DNA of 64,000 bases from Engelhardtia mirabilis (lineage in GTDB: Bacteria > Planctomycetota > UBA1135 > GCA-002686595), in assembly GCA_007751255.1 (NCBI GenBank), contig CP036296.1, positions 2,790,001 to 2,854,000 of the forward strand, read 5' to 3'. The notes under the pieces were generated by a model that was given only the letters and a program-made list of their open reading frames with translations, made no database searches and had not been told where the DNA came from. Positions 17,523-27,639 of the stretch are shown here, piece after piece. Numbering within the stretch: position 1 is the first letter of the stretch; every line of letters begins with the position of its first letter. Position numbers and translations under genes: made by a program.

Positions 17523-19439
17523 GTGACCTCAAGCAACAGCACTTCGGACTCCAACTCGGAGACCGTGCCCTTCGGGGCCCTCGAGCCGCCCAAGCCCGGC
17601 GCGAAGCCTCGGCGCAAGGCCGTCGGGAAGAAGAAGGCGACCCGCAAGCCCAAGGTGGCGGGTGGAGCCGCAGATTCACCGGCAGGGGGCGATGCTTCGC
17701 CGGCGAAGGCCGAACGGCCCGCGCGATCCAAATCCAAGTCGACACCGAAGGCGGTTGAGGAGGCGGCGGACAAGCCGGCTGCGAGGCCAGTCGCGAAGTC
17801 GGCCGAGGTGTCCTCGAGTGCGGACACAGCGAGCGAGGGCGGGGAAGGGCGCGACTATCGGCGACCCGATGCCCGTCGGGGGAGTGGACGTCGCGGCGGT
17901 CGCAATCGACGCTCGCGCGGGGGCGAAGGCGGCGAAGCAGGCGAGACCCATGACCAGGGTGCGCCCCGTGTCGCGAACGACGACGACCGGGGTGGTGAGG
18001 CCAGGTTGGCCGACGGCGATTCGAGTGGGGGCCCCGGCGGTCGCTCGCGGCGCCGTCGGCGCCGAAATCGGGGCGGTGGGCGCGGTGACGACGAACGCCC
18101 GAGCGGGGCGCAGCAGGGTGGCCAGGGCAAGGGGGCCCAGGGTCACCGCCAGGGACAGGGCCAAGGCGGCAAGCAGGCGTACGGCAAGCACAAGGGTGGC
18201 CCGAAGCATCACGGCTCGCAGAAGCCTCACACTGCCCACAAGCACGGCGGGCAGGACCACAAGCACGGCGGGCAGGATTCGTCCGCGCTGAAGCACGGCG
18301 GCCCCAAGCCTGGCCAGGCGATCGGCGAGTGCGAGGGCCTGTTGGTGACCGACAAGGGCAACCACGGGAAGTTGCGGCAGAAGAAGAACTACTACCTGCC
18401 CGACAACAAGACGGACGTGCACGTGGCCCCGCGCACGATCGAGAAGTACAAGCTGCGCGACGGCTGCCTCGTCAAGGGCAAGTACGGCGCGGGCTACGGC
18501 AAGCACCAGTTCGACCTCTACGAGGTGCTCGAGATCGACGGTCGCCCCCCGGCCGAGTCGATGACTCTGCGGCCCTTCAAGTCGCTGACGTCGATCGATC
18601 CGGACTTCCACTACGCGGTCGGTGACTTCACCAAGGACACCTGCATGCGCGTGATGGACATGATCTGTCCCGTCGGGCGTGGATCCCGGGGTCTGATCGT
18701 TGCGCCGCCGCGTAGCGGCAAGACGACCTTGATGCGGAAGTTCGCCAAGGCCATCGAGGACTTCTACCCGGACGTGCACCTGATCGTGCTCCTGGTCGAC
18801 GAGCGCCCCGAGGAGGCCACGGAGTGGAGTCGCTCCACCAAGGGCGAGGTCTACGTCAGCACCAACGACGAGCTGCCCAAGCGGCACGTGGAGCTGTGTG
18901 AGGTGGTCTGGAAACGCTGTCAGCGGCTGGTGGAGCTGGGCGAGGACGTGATCCTGCTGCTCGACTCGATCACTCGCATGGCGCGGGCCTACAACAACGT
19001 CCAGGGCAACAGCGGCAAGACCATGTCGGGTGGTCTCGACAGCCGCGCGATGGAACGTCCCAAGCAGTTCTTCGGTTCGGCCCGCAACACCGAGACCGCC
19101 GGCAGCCTCACGATCCTGGGCACGACCCTGATCGAGACCGGCAGCCAGATGGACCGGGTCATCTTCGAGGAGTTCAAGGGCACCGGCAACATGGAGCTGG
19201 TGCTCTCGCGCAAGCTCGCCGACCGGCGCATCTATCCGGCCATCGACATCGAGCGCTCGGGCACCCGCAAGGAAGAGAAGCTCCACTCGGCGGTCCGGCT
19301 GCGGCGGATCACGACCCTGCGCAGGGTCCTGGCGCGGATGAACTTCATCGAGGCCATGGAGCTCTTGGTGACCAAGCTCGACGACATCGAGCGCAACGAC
19401 GACTTCCTGGCGCGCTTCGACGTCGACCCGGAAGCGTGA
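17523..19439 (+). CDS. rho: Transcription termination factor Rho with long low-complexity N-terminus
   Basis: 638 residues from the GTG at 17523; the frame is open upstream to 17232, and an ATG at 17484 is a second option. Residues about 1-265 are basic, RGG/RR-rich and then H/G/Q-rich (repeated HKHGGQD), like the insertions of G+C-rich Rho proteins. The RNA-binding fold follows at about 268-340. The ATPase ring domain starts near 380, with Walker [10 protein letters not shown] (about 393), [21 protein letters not shown] and the RNA-contacting GSQMDRV loop. In the primary RNA site the usual FGFLR reads HGKLR (residues 281-285). It stands alone, 78 bp before an ABC transporter operon. Confidence 0.95.
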   Translation: MTSSNSTSDSNSETVPFGALEPPKPGAKPRRKAVGKKKATRKPKVAGGAADSPAGGDASPAKAERPARSKSKSTPKAVEEAADKPAARPVAKSAEVSSSADTASEGGEGRDYRRPDARRGSGRRGGRNRRSRGGEGGEAGETHDQGAPRVANDDDRGGEARLADGDSSGGPGGRSRRRRRRNRGGGRGDDERPSGAQQGGQGKGAQGHRQGQGQGGKQAYGKHKGGPKHHGSQKPHTAHKHGGQDHKHGGQDSSALKHGGPKPGQAIGECEGLLVTDKGNHGKLRQKKNYYLPDNKTDVHVAPRTIEKYKLRDGCLVKGKYGAGYGKHQFDLYEVLEIDGRPPAESMTLRPFKSLTSIDPDFHYAVGDFTKDTCMRVMDMICPVGRGSRGLIVAPPRSGKTTLMRKFAKAIEDFYPDVHLIVLLVDERPEEATEWSRSTKGEVYVSTNDELPKRHVELCEVVWKRCQRLVELGEDVILLLDSITRMARAYNNVQGNSGKTMSGGLDSRAMERPKQFFGSARNTETAGSLTILGTTLIETGSQMDRVIFEEFKGTGNMELVLSRKLADRRIYPAIDIERSGTRKEEKLHSAVRLRRITTLRRVLARMNFIEAMELLVTKLDDIERNDDFLARFDVDPEA

Positions 19440-19517
19440 CCTGGTCTCGATCGCGCGGATTCCGAACCGCAACCTTCCCCGCGAGCCCCTCTAGATCTCC
19501 CGACTGCTGAACGGTCG

Positions 19518-20459
19518 ATGATCCGCGTATCCGGACTGACGAAGAGCTATGGCGCCCACCGGGCCCTCGCTGGTGTCGATTTCGAAATCGAGGCCGGTGA
19601 GGTCGTGGGCTTCTTGGGGCCCAACGGCGCCGGCAAGTCGACCACGATGCGGATCCTGACCGGGGTCCTGCGGCCGGACGAGGGACAGGTGAACGTCGCC
19701 GGTCGCGATGTCCTGCGCGAGCCCCTCCAGGCCCGGCGTCAGGTCGGCTACCTGCCCGAGCACACGCCCCTGTACCGGCGCATGCGGGTGGGGGACTACC
19801 TCGAGTTCGTCGGCCAGGTTCACGGCCTGGCGCGGCGCGAGCGGCGTGCGGCCATCGCCCGGGTTCACGGACAGTGCAGCCTGGAGGGCACCCTCCGCCG
19901 GCGTATCGACGAGCTCTCCAAGGGCTATCGCCAGCGCGTCGGTCTGGCCCAGGCGCTGCTCTCCGACCCGGCGGTGTTGGTGCTCGACGAGCCCACGAGC
20001 GGACTCGACCCCAATGAAGTGGCGCGCCTGCGGGCGCTGATCGCGGAGTTGGGGCAGACCAAGACTGTGCTGCTCTCTACCCACGTGCTGCCCGAGGTCG
20101 AGGAGGTTTGCAGCCGGGTGCTGATCCTGGCTGGGGGGCGCTTGGTGGCCGACGACAGCCTCGAGGCGATCGGTGCGTCCCAGTCCCAGAGCCTGCAGGT
20201 GGTGCTACGCGCACCTGCCGGTGCGGCGCACGAACTCCTGGCTGGCGTGGTTGGCGTTGCCAGAGTCGGTGTGCCCCGAGACGTCGTCGACGCCTGTGTG
20301 GCCTTCGAACTGGCGATCGACGGTGACTCGCGCACCTCCGAGCGCGTTTCGGCCGCCATTGCGTCGAAGGGCTGGGCCCTGGTGGAGCTGACCCGCCGCA
20401 CCGAGACCCTGGCCTCAGTCTTCCAACGCTCGACCGCGCGGGTGGTGGACCAGCGATGA
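19518..20459 (+). CDS. ABC transporter ATP-binding protein (GldA/CcmA type)
   Basis: 313 residues. Walker A GPNGAGKST (34-42), Q-loop in VGYLPEHTPLY, a modified signature LSKGYRQRV, Walker B VLVLDEPTSGLDP and the switch His in LLSTH. The LSKGYRQR signature and the C-terminal ~90-residue extension are typical of gliding/export-type (GldA-like) ATPases. It heads a unit of five genes that overlap by 1-4 bp, with the permease and a GldG-like protein next, so it should energise that complex at the inner membrane. The transported substrate is unknown. Confidence 0.9.
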   Translation: MIRVSGLTKSYGAHRALAGVDFEIEAGEVVGFLGPNGAGKSTTMRILTGVLRPDEGQVNVAGRDVLREPLQARRQVGYLPEHTPLYRRMRVGDYLEFVGQVHGLARRERRAAIARVHGQCSLEGTLRRRIDELSKGYRQRVGLAQALLSDPAVLVLDEPTSGLDPNEVARLRALIAELGQTKTVLLSTHVLPEVEEVCSRVLILAGGRLVADDSLEAIGASQSQSLQVVLRAPAGAAHELLAGVVGVARVGVPRDVVDACVAFELAIDGDSRTSERVSAAIASKGWALVELTRRTETLASVFQRSTARVVDQR

Positions 20460-21205
20460 CGCCGATCCTCGCCGTAGCCCGCCGCGAGCTCGCCGCGGCC
20501 CTCGAATCACCGACCGCCTGGATCGCCACCGCGGCGTTCGTGGCGGCGCTGCACGGACTCTTCTTCGTGGTCGGATATCCCATCGGCCAGCTGCAACTGC
20601 CGCCCTTCTGGGCCGGCGGCACGGCGAGCCTCGCAGTGGCCTTTGCCTGGATCCCCCCGCTGCTCGTGGGCCTGGCGCCCGCCCTGGCCATGAGCGCCTG
20701 GGCCGAGGAGCGCCGCAGCGGCACCGAGGAGCTGCTCTTGGCCTGGCCGATCCGCTCGGGCGAGGCGGTGATCGCCAAGTTCCTGGCCGGCTGGGCCCTC
20801 TTGGCGCTCTTGATCGTGGTCGCCATCGCGCCCCTGGCCCTGGTGGTCGCGAGCCTCGGCGACCTCGATTGGGGCGCGACGCTGACCGGGATCGCCGGCG
20901 CGATCGTCCTGGGTGGCGCGTGCCTCTCGATCGGACACCTGGTTTCGGCCCTCGCTCGCGAGCAGCTCGAGGCCTTCTTGATCGGCTCCCTGACCTTGGG
21001 CGCCCTGTGGGCCCTGGGCCTGGCGATCGGCAACCTTCCGGCGCCCGCCGCCGCCCTGGCCCACCTGTTCAGCCCGGCCGCGCACTACCTCGACGGCGCC
21101 GCGGTGGGCCTGCTCGACCTGCGCGACGGGGTCTACTTCGCGCTGCTCACAGCGGCCGCCCTGCGCGTGACCTACCTGGCGGTGGAAGGGCGGCGATCGC
21201 GATGA
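20456..21205 (+). CDS. ABC transporter permease (ABC-2 type)
   Basis: 249 residues with six hydrophobic segments in the ABC-2 arrangement. The loop EERRSGTEELLLAWPIRSGEAVIAKF after the second segment is the conserved contact region of this permease class. The start ATG overlaps the ATPase stop by 4 bp (ATGA). It forms the membrane part of the transporter with 19518-20459. Confidence 0.88.
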   Translation: MTPILAVARRELAAALESPTAWIATAAFVAALHGLFFVVGYPIGQLQLPPFWAGGTASLAVAFAWIPPLLVGLAPALAMSAWAEERRSGTEELLLAWPIRSGEAVIAKFLAGWALLALLIVVAIAPLALVVASLGDLDWGATLTGIAGAIVLGGACLSIGHLVSALAREQLEAFLIGSLTLGALWALGLAIGNLPAPAAALAHLFSPAAHYLDGAAVGLLDLRDGVYFALLTAAALRVTYLAVEGRRSR

Positions 21206-23007
21206 GCCTCGGCGCGAACAAGGCACCCACGCCCCGTTGGCTGCGCGGCCAGGCGCTGATCGGCGCCGTGCTGGCCCTGGCCCTGTTCATCGTCGGAGCC
21301 CGCCTGGCCGAGCGTCACCTGCGCCTGCGCGCGGATCTGTCCGAGGACGGGATGCTCAGCTTCTCGCCGGCGACCGACTTGATCCTCGGGCGCCTCGAGG
21401 ACGTGGCCCAGCTCGAGATGTTCGTCACGGCCGAGATCGAGAACGGCGCGGGGCAACTGGCGCGCACGCGGCTGATGGAGCAGTTGTCCGAGCTCGAGGA
21501 GCGCTCCGGCGGCCAGCTCCAGGTGATCCTGCGCGACCCGGCCAGCTCCAGCCAGGCGAGGCTCGAGGCCCTCGACTACGGCATCCCCTACGAGAACATC
21601 GCCCGCGGCGGCAGCGGTGTGCTGATCGCCCAGGAGGTCTTCATGGGCGGGGTGCTGCGCTATCGCGGCGGCGAACGGGTCCTGCCGCGGCTGTACCCCG
21701 ACGCCTTGGAGTACGTCCTGCTCTCGAGCCTGCACGCACTGATGCAGCCCCGGCCCATGCGGGTCGGCTGGTATGTGGGGGGCGACGACCCCCAGGACTT
21801 CTCGGTGGCCCGCGACCTGCTCGCGCGGCGCGTGGAGATCATGCCGGTGGGCGGCCTGGCGGAGGGTCGGCCCGTGCCCGATGTCGACGTGCTGATCCTC
21901 GTGCGCCCGGTGGACCTGCACCCGCGCGCGGCCTTCGAGGTCGACCAATTCGTCCAGCGCGGCGGCGCCCTGTTGGCGTTGGTCGATCGCAGCGCCGGCA
22001 ACATCGCAGAGCGCAGGTTCGAGGCGATCGACTCGGGACTGGAGGACGTCCTCGAGTCCTGGGGCGTGTTCGTCAGCCGCGCGCACCTTTGGGACCAGCT
22101 CGGCCACCGCGCCATGCAGATTGGCGAGGTCAACCCGAACACGGGCGAGGTCGTGAACTACGTTCGCGTGCCCAATCCCATGTGGATCAACATCCTGCCC
22201 GAGGGGCTGGATAGCTCGCACCCGAGCACCGCGCGGTTGCCGGGCTTGGCGCTGACCTGGGCCCATCCGATCGAGCCGGGCGAAGCACCGCCGGGGGCCG
22301 AGCGGATCGAGCTGGCGCACACCTCCGATCGCACCTTCCTGGTCCCGCTCGAGCCCGAGATGGAGCTCGACAACGACAGCATTCGCCTGCGGGACACGAA
22401 CTTCCTCGCCGCGGGCGGCGAGGCCAGCTACCCCGTGATCGTGGCGCTGACCGGCCCCCTGCCCTCGGCCTTCGCGGACCTGGGCCGACCCCCGGCCCGG
22501 GACGCCTTCACGGGCGAGGATCGCGTGGGCGAAGCGGGCACTGGCGCAAACGCCGCACCGGTGCTCTCAGGCGAGGGCGACTCGCGCGTGGTGGTGGTCG
22601 GGGACGCGGACTTCCTGGCTGCCCGCGGGCGAGACCTGCGCGTGGATCCCGTGTCGCAGCTCTTCCTCGAGAACATCGTCGACTGGCTCGGGGCCGCGCC
22701 AGAGCTCCTGGCGCTGCGCTCGAAGCTCCCGCGCGATCGCTCGATCACCGACTTCGTGGCCGAGGAGTTCCGCGCGGCGGGCCTCTCGAGTGTCCGCGGC
22801 AACGTCGGGCGTTCCGAAGCGCAGGGACCCAACGCCAACGAGAGCTCGGCCATCGAGCGGGCCGACAGGCGGCGCCGCCTGCACGTCGGCGCGACGGTAG
22901 GCGGCTCGGCCGCGGCCGCCCTCGTGCTCGCCCTCGCGGCCGCCCTGCGTCGGCGCCTGCGCTTGACCGCACTCGGTCGGACCGTCGGCGAAGGGGGCGG
23001 AGCCTGA
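21202..23007 (+). CDS. GldG-like membrane-anchored ABC auxiliary protein
   Basis: 601 residues. A membrane helix near the N-terminus (about 13-33) precedes RLRADLSEDGMLSFSPAT, the entry motif of the GldG/DUF4350-type domain. The large extracytoplasmic part includes VRPVDLHPRAAFEVDQFVQRGGALLALVDR, and the C-terminus has a second membrane helix (AAAALVLALAAALRR). The fold is usual for proteins encoded with GldA-type ATPases. It overlaps the permease by 4 bp and the next gene by 1 bp. In Bacteroidota such proteins serve gliding or secretion; in this genome the role is unknown. Confidence 0.82.
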   Translation: MSLGANKAPTPRWLRGQALIGAVLALALFIVGARLAERHLRLRADLSEDGMLSFSPATDLILGRLEDVAQLEMFVTAEIENGAGQLARTRLMEQLSELEERSGGQLQVILRDPASSSQARLEALDYGIPYENIARGGSGVLIAQEVFMGGVLRYRGGERVLPRLYPDALEYVLLSSLHALMQPRPMRVGWYVGGDDPQDFSVARDLLARRVEIMPVGGLAEGRPVPDVDVLILVRPVDLHPRAAFEVDQFVQRGGALLALVDRSAGNIAERRFEAIDSGLEDVLESWGVFVSRAHLWDQLGHRAMQIGEVNPNTGEVVNYVRVPNPMWINILPEGLDSSHPSTARLPGLALTWAHPIEPGEAPPGAERIELAHTSDRTFLVPLEPEMELDNDSIRLRDTNFLAAGGEASYPVIVALTGPLPSAFADLGRPPARDAFTGEDRVGEAGTGANAAPVLSGEGDSRVVVVGDADFLAARGRDLRVDPVSQLFLENIVDWLGAAPELLALRSKLPRDRSITDFVAEEFRAAGLSSVRGNVGRSEAQGPNANESSAIERADRRRRLHVGATVGGSAAAALVLALAAALRRRLRLTALGRTVGEGGGA

Positions 23008-24062
23008 TGCTCAGCCGAGCCAACTTGCTGGCCCTCGTGGCCCTGGTCGCCCTGGTGGCCCTGGACCTCGCGACCCGCCCGGTCCCGGCGACTCGCGCGA
23101 TCGGTGAGCGCCTGTTCCCCGACCTGAGTCTCGAGACTGCCCAAGCCATCACCGTCGGCAACGACGCGGGCGAGTCCTTGCGAATCGAGCGTCGCGAGGG
23201 CAGTTGGGTGCTTCCCGCTTGGGACGGCTTTCCCGCCGACACCTGGCTGGTGGAAGAACTCATCGCCGCGCTCGAGCAGCAGACCGACGCGACCCTGGTG
23301 GCCCGCACGCCGAGTGAGCCCGAGGTCTTCGGCCTCGGCGCGGCCGCTGGACCGCGTGTCGTCGTCGACGACATCGGCGGGCGACACCTGGCGAGCTACC
23401 TGCAGGGCAGCGACCTGCCTCGGGGCCCGGGGGCGTCCACCGGCATGCACCTGACCCGCGAGGGCGAGCAGGCGGTGTACCGCGCGCCCCTGGTCCCGCG
23501 AGTCTCGACCTCCGCCGAGTCGTGGATGCGTACGCGGACCATCGACGTCCCCACGGCCGCGGTCCTGGCCCTGCGCCTGCGCTTTGCCGGCCAGCGGCAG
23601 CTCGAGTTCCGGCGCGGCCCCGAGGGCCGCTGGTCGACGGAGGTCGGCGAAGCCCCGCAGGTCCCCTTGGATCGGCTGCTGTCGGGTATTGGGAGCCTGT
23701 TCCATTCAGGCCTGGCCGAGGTCGACGACCTGTCGACGGCCGGCCTCGCGCCACCCCTGCTCGAGATCGCTGCGGTGATCGCGGGCGAGGGAGGGAGCGA
23801 GACCGAGCGTTCGATCGCCATTGGCGGCGACCGCGCAGACGGCGGCAGCTACGCCACTTCGCCCCAGTGGCCCGAGCCCTGGATCGTCGTGATCTCCGCG
23901 CCGATGCTCGGCGATTTGTTGGAGGCGATCGAGGGTGTCGTGGCCCGCGCGACCTTCCCGGAGGGTCCCGAGAGTGGCGGCGGCGCGGTGGGTCCCGCGG
24001 CGCCGGGCGCCAACGAAGGCAGCACCGTGGAAGGCCGCAACATCGAAGGTAGCGACGGATGA
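23007..24062 (+). CDS. DUF4340 family protein
   Basis: 351 residues. One N-terminal hydrophobic segment (LLALVALVALVALDLATRP) anchors it or exports it. The rest is beta-rich with IRIERREGSWVLP-like and FPADTWLVEELIAAL motifs typical of DUF4340, a partner of GldG-like proteins. The ATG shares its A with the GldG stop (TGATG). Function unknown; the conserved neighbourhood suggests an accessory of the ABC complex on the outer face of the inner membrane. Confidence 0.75.
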   Translation: MLSRANLLALVALVALVALDLATRPVPATRAIGERLFPDLSLETAQAITVGNDAGESLRIERREGSWVLPAWDGFPADTWLVEELIAALEQQTDATLVARTPSEPEVFGLGAAAGPRVVVDDIGGRHLASYLQGSDLPRGPGASTGMHLTREGEQAVYRAPLVPRVSTSAESWMRTRTIDVPTAAVLALRLRFAGQRQLEFRRGPEGRWSTEVGEAPQVPLDRLLSGIGSLFHSGLAEVDDLSTAGLAPPLLEIAAVIAGEGGSETERSIAIGGDRADGGSYATSPQWPEPWIVVISAPMLGDLLEAIEGVVARATFPEGPESGGGAVGPAAPGANEGSTVEGRNIEGSDG

Positions 24063-25903
24063 GCGGCTGGTCGTCCACAGGTGTCGGCCGGCTGGCGGGT
24101 CTGTTCCTGCTGCTGGTCCTACCACTGAGTCTGCGCTGGCTGCCGATCGGCCACGGCCTGCCCCAGAACCACGTGCCGGACACCCACGTGGTGCGCTGCG
24201 CCCTGGGCATGGCCAAGGACAAGGACCCGTTTCCGCCGGTGGGTCGCTACTCGACCTATCCGTACCTGCTGCCCTACACCCTGCTGCCGGTCTACGCGGC
24301 CCAGTACGCGGTGGGGCGCGCGACCGGTGAGTGGAGCGGCTCCGGCGAGTTCGCGAACCGCGTGTTGGAGCATCCCGAGGACGTGCATTTGACAGCACGC
24401 TTGGTGCTCGCCGCGCTCAGTGCCCTGGCTCCCTGGCTGGTCTACCGCGGCGCGCGCGTCGCCGGTCTGCGAAGCGGCGCCTGGATCGCCGCCTGGCTGG
24501 TGGCCACAGGTCTCCTGCATCTGCACTTCTCCGTTCAGGAGCGACCCTGGGGGCCGATGATGTCGTTCTTGGCCCTGTCGATCTGGCCCGCGGCGCGCTA
24601 CGTACGCGGCGGCGCCCTGCGCGACCTGCTGCTGTGCGGCGCGGCCGGGGGACTCGCGGTCGCCACTCACCAGGCCGGCCTGCCGCTGTTGTTGGTGGCG
24701 GGCATCGCATGGTTCGCGGGTCCCCACGGCTTCACGGGCGGCGCGAGCCTGCGCCGGCGACTGGGGCACGGTCTCGTCGCGGTGGGTGCCTTCGCCTTGG
24801 TCGGGCTACTCCTCGGCTATCCGTACCGTCTAGTGCACGGAGCGACCGATGCGGGGCAGGTGGCCGGGATCGCCGAGGCCGGCGAGTCGGCCGAGTCGAG
24901 CGGAGGCGTCGACCTGACCCTCGGCGGCCAGGGCATCGCCTTCGACATCCGCTGGGAGTCCCTGGAGCACCTCTCGAGAGCTCTGGTGGGCTACGACCCG
25001 GTGCTAGTGCTGCTGGGGGTCGCGGGCATCGCGCTCTCGGTTCGTCGTCGGGTCCTCTGGCCCGCCGTGGGCATGGGCCTGTTCTGGTTCGCCTTCTTCG
25101 GGACCAATCAGAACGACCACGTGCGCTACATGCTGCCCATGTCGGTGCTGCTCGCCTACCCGGCCGGGCTGGCCGGCGAGCGCCTGGTGCGCAGCGGCAA
25201 CACCGGGCGTGCTCTGCTGCTCCTGCTCTTGGCGGTGCCGTTGATCCAGGCCCTGCGCCTGGTCCACGTCCTGCGCCAGGAGGACACCCGCACCTTGGCC
25301 CTCGCGCCCCTCGGCGACCTGCCGGCGGGAACCGTGGTCGCCATCGATCGCTACGGACCGCAGGTTCCCATGAATCGCGCCAGCCTCGAGCTGCTGGCTG
25401 GCCTGCGTCCACTCGGGAGCCGTGAGGCACACAGGTTGGAGCTGCTCGAGGCCAGCGCCGAGTACGACGTCGACCTCGATTCCATCGGCGGCCCCGGGAT
25501 CGGCGTGGTGCCGGTGGGTGACCTGTTCGAATTCGACGAGCGCCATCGGGGCTCGCGCGTGGCCCAGGCCGCGATGGGCCTGGGCGATGGGTTCGACGAG
25601 GTCCTGCGGGGTCTGGGCGTGACCCACGTGTTGCTGGTGGACCGCGATCCGACAGACGACGTGCCCTCGCTGCTGGTGGATGAGGGCTCAGCCCTTCTCA
25701 TCGAGCGGGGTCAGGGCCGCGGGGAGCTCGCTCCCAAGTTGAGTCCACTGTCCACAGGCCGGTCGCTGTGGACCATCGATCCGGCGCTCGGGGCATCCGG
25801 TGGCGAAGCACGCCTGCCGACCGAGCTCGATTTCGCGGCCACGGCCATCTGGCGCGTCGAGCGCCCCGGTCCGCGTCTCGAGCTGCGAGCCCTCGGCGGC
25901 TGA
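24059..25903 (+). CDS. Polytopic membrane protein, GT-C (PMT/ArnT-like) glycosyltransferase
   Basis: 614 residues with roughly ten hydrophobic segments in the first 390. The first periplasmic loop (PDTHVVRCALGMAKDKD) contains the acidic residues usual for GT-C enzymes that use polyprenyl-phosphate sugars, and HFSVQERPWGPMMSFLALS fits the same fold. A soluble C-terminal domain of ~200 residues follows. It overlaps the DUF4340 gene by 4 bp, so a sugar transfer to an exported product of the ABC system is a reasonable guess. No closer family is recognised. Confidence 0.65.
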   Translation: MSGWSSTGVGRLAGLFLLLVLPLSLRWLPIGHGLPQNHVPDTHVVRCALGMAKDKDPFPPVGRYSTYPYLLPYTLLPVYAAQYAVGRATGEWSGSGEFANRVLEHPEDVHLTARLVLAALSALAPWLVYRGARVAGLRSGAWIAAWLVATGLLHLHFSVQERPWGPMMSFLALSIWPAARYVRGGALRDLLLCGAAGGLAVATHQAGLPLLLVAGIAWFAGPHGFTGGASLRRRLGHGLVAVGAFALVGLLLGYPYRLVHGATDAGQVAGIAEAGESAESSGGVDLTLGGQGIAFDIRWESLEHLSRALVGYDPVLVLLGVAGIALSVRRRVLWPAVGMGLFWFAFFGTNQNDHVRYMLPMSVLLAYPAGLAGERLVRSGNTGRALLLLLLAVPLIQALRLVHVLRQEDTRTLALAPLGDLPAGTVVAIDRYGPQVPMNRASLELLAGLRPLGSREAHRLELLEASAEYDVDLDSIGGPGIGVVPVGDLFEFDERHRGSRVAQAAMGLGDGFDEVLRGLGVTHVLLVDRDPTDDVPSLLVDEGSALLIERGQGRGELAPKLSPLSTGRSLWTIDPALGASGGEARLPTELDFAATAIWRVERPGPRLELRALGG

Positions 25904-25997
25904 GCGTGCAACCCCGGCTCGCAGACCTCAGAGTCCGCCGCGCTCAGAGTCGATCGCGGGCGGCGACGCTGCGGCGTGTTCGCGGTCGCAGCGCGAT

Positions 25998-26936
25998 TCA
26001 GTGGATCGCGCGCGTCTGCCAGTCCGGGAACAGCTCGTCGATCGAGCGCTGCTCGACCTGATCGCGCCCCGGCGGCCGCGGCTCGACGCTGGTGCCGACC
26101 AGCGTGATGCCCGCGAAGCCCGCCACGGTCTCGCTGGGGTGGTCCAGGCTGGATTCGAAGTGGCAGTCCTGGAAGTGCAGGGTGAAGCTGGTACGCAACT
26201 TCGCGGAGCTGAAGTAGGTGTCCCGGAAGGTGCAGCGATCAAAGCGCGCCATGAGCGCGCCGGAGAGCACCGAGAAGATGGCGCCCGAGCCGGGGGCAGG
26301 TCCGAAGCCGCCGAGGAACTCGGTGTCGCTGACCCGCAACATGCCGCAGGGCATGTGAAACACGGCCGCCTCCTCGGCTTCGTGATCGAAGCCGACGACC
26401 CGCGCGTCGGCGATGGTCATGGTCCCGCAGCCGTGGCTGTAGCTGAACAGGTCGTGGCCCTCGGTGTCGATCGTGCAGTCGCGCAGGGTCAGGCGTTCGA
26501 TGGCAGCGTTGGCGCGCAGGTCAGAGAGCAGCAGCAGGGTCTCGTCCTTGCCGGCACCCTGCACGGTGAGGTCGGCCGCGGGCCGGTCGGGGGTCGCCAG
26601 GAGCGCCGAGAGGTCGACCCGGAACACGCCCGGGCCAAAGGTCAGCGTCGCTCCGTCCACGACCGCGCCGAGCAGGTCGGCGCCGAGGGTCATGTCCTGG
26701 AGCTCGGGTCCCACGTGCACGGGAGTGAAGAACTCATCGAAGCGGTTCGCGTCCTCGACGAGTTCGTTCTGGGGGCCACGCGGCTTCTCGATCATCCAGG
26801 ACAACAGACTCTGGGCGTCGCCCGCGGGGCGTTTCGCGTCCGGGTCGAAGGCCAGGTAGACGCCGGTCGCGACCACCGCGACGCCGATCGCGATCGAAAG
26901 CGGCTTGGGGCCAGCCTTGGTCGGTTTGCGCTTCAT
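25998..26936 (-). CDS. Membrane-anchored parallel beta-helix protein
   Basis: 312 residues. A basic N-terminus and one helix (SIAIGVAVVATGVYLAF) anchor it. From about 100 onward short repeating strands (LTVQGAGKDETLLLLSDL, IERLTLRDCTI, MTIADARVVGF, LRVSDTEFLGG, ARFDRCTFRD) look like right-handed beta-helix rungs as in carbohydrate-active or surface proteins. No catalytic motif is visible. It follows the Nudix gene after 37 bp and is probably the last gene of that operon. Confidence 0.65.
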   Translation of the reverse strand: MKRKPTKAGPKPLSIAIGVAVVATGVYLAFDPDAKRPAGDAQSLLSWMIEKPRGPQNELVEDANRFDEFFTPVHVGPELQDMTLGADLLGAVVDGATLTFGPGVFRVDLSALLATPDRPAADLTVQGAGKDETLLLLSDLRANAAIERLTLRDCTIDTEGHDLFSYSHGCGTMTIADARVVGFDHEAEEAAVFHMPCGMLRVSDTEFLGGFGPAPGSGAIFSVLSGALMARFDRCTFRDTYFSSAKLRTSFTLHFQDCHFESSLDHPSETVAGFAGITLVGTSVEPRPPGRDQVEQRSIDELFPDWQTRAIH

Positions 26937-26976
26937 GCTTCGGGGCTCGGTGGTCGGTGGCGTGGGGATGTCGCGC

Positions 26977-27639
26977 TCAACGGTCCAGGTGCGCGAGGGC
27001 GTAGAAGAGGGTCAGGGCGGTGAAACCGTCGGCGAAGACGCCCGCGTACAGGCGTCGCTCGACTTCGGCGCGCTCGAAACGGCGCAGGACCAGTCGCTCG
27101 GCGGCGTCGAGTTGTAGGTCGCCAACCTGGCGACAGCCGAGGGCCAAGAACGCGTGGGCGTAGTGGGCGCTGATCCCGTTGGTCGGGAAGAAGCCCGGCA
27201 GGCGCACCATCTCGCGGGCCTCGCAGCCGGCCTCCTCGCGCAACTCGCGGGCGGCGGCCAGGGCCGGGTCCTCGCCGCCGTGGATACGGCCGGCGGGGAT
27301 TTCCCAGTGGCTGCGGCCGCTGGGGTAGCGGTACTGCCAGACCATCAGGAACGAACCGTCCTCGAGCACCGGCAGCACCGCCACGGCGTTGGTCACCTCG
27401 AAGACGTGGTAGTCCTGCTCGTGACCATTCGGGAGGCGGATGAAGTCCTGGCGCAGGCCGCACCAGGGCGAGTCGTAGACCCGTCGGGAGTCGGTGCGCT
27501 CGAAGGGCGGGAAGGCCGGCGGGTCGTCCGATTGACCGCGGTGGGGTTGGGGCTCGGCGCTGGTCCAATCGCCGTCGCCCACGAGGTCGGCGACCTCCTG
27601 GGTGCGGCGTCGCCGAGCCTCGTCGCCTGCTGCGCTCAA
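26977..27639 (-). CDS. Nudix hydrolase, ADP-ribose pyrophosphatase-like
   Basis: 220 residues. The Nudix box is complete: GRIHGGEDPALAAARELREEAGC (GX5EX7REUXEEXGU), preceded by LMVWQYRYPSGRSHWEIPAG, typical of the ADP-ribose/NDP-sugar branch. It would cleave a nucleoside diphosphate linked to another group. The TTG at 27639 overlaps the stop of the AceE-like gene (TTGA) and is chosen for that reason; no ATG or GTG fits better before the conserved core. Coupling to an E1 enzyme suggests a housekeeping role in cofactor turnover, which is inference. Confidence 0.82.
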   Translation of the reverse strand: MSAAGDEARRRRTQEVADLVGDGDWTSAEPQPHRGQSDDPPAFPPFERTDSRRVYDSPWCGLRQDFIRLPNGHEQDYHVFEVTNAVAVLPVLEDGSFLMVWQYRYPSGRSHWEIPAGRIHGGEDPALAAARELREEAGCEAREMVRLPGFFPTNGISAHYAHAFLALGCRQVGDLQLDAAERLVLRRFERAEVERRLYAGVFADGFTALTLFYALAHLDR

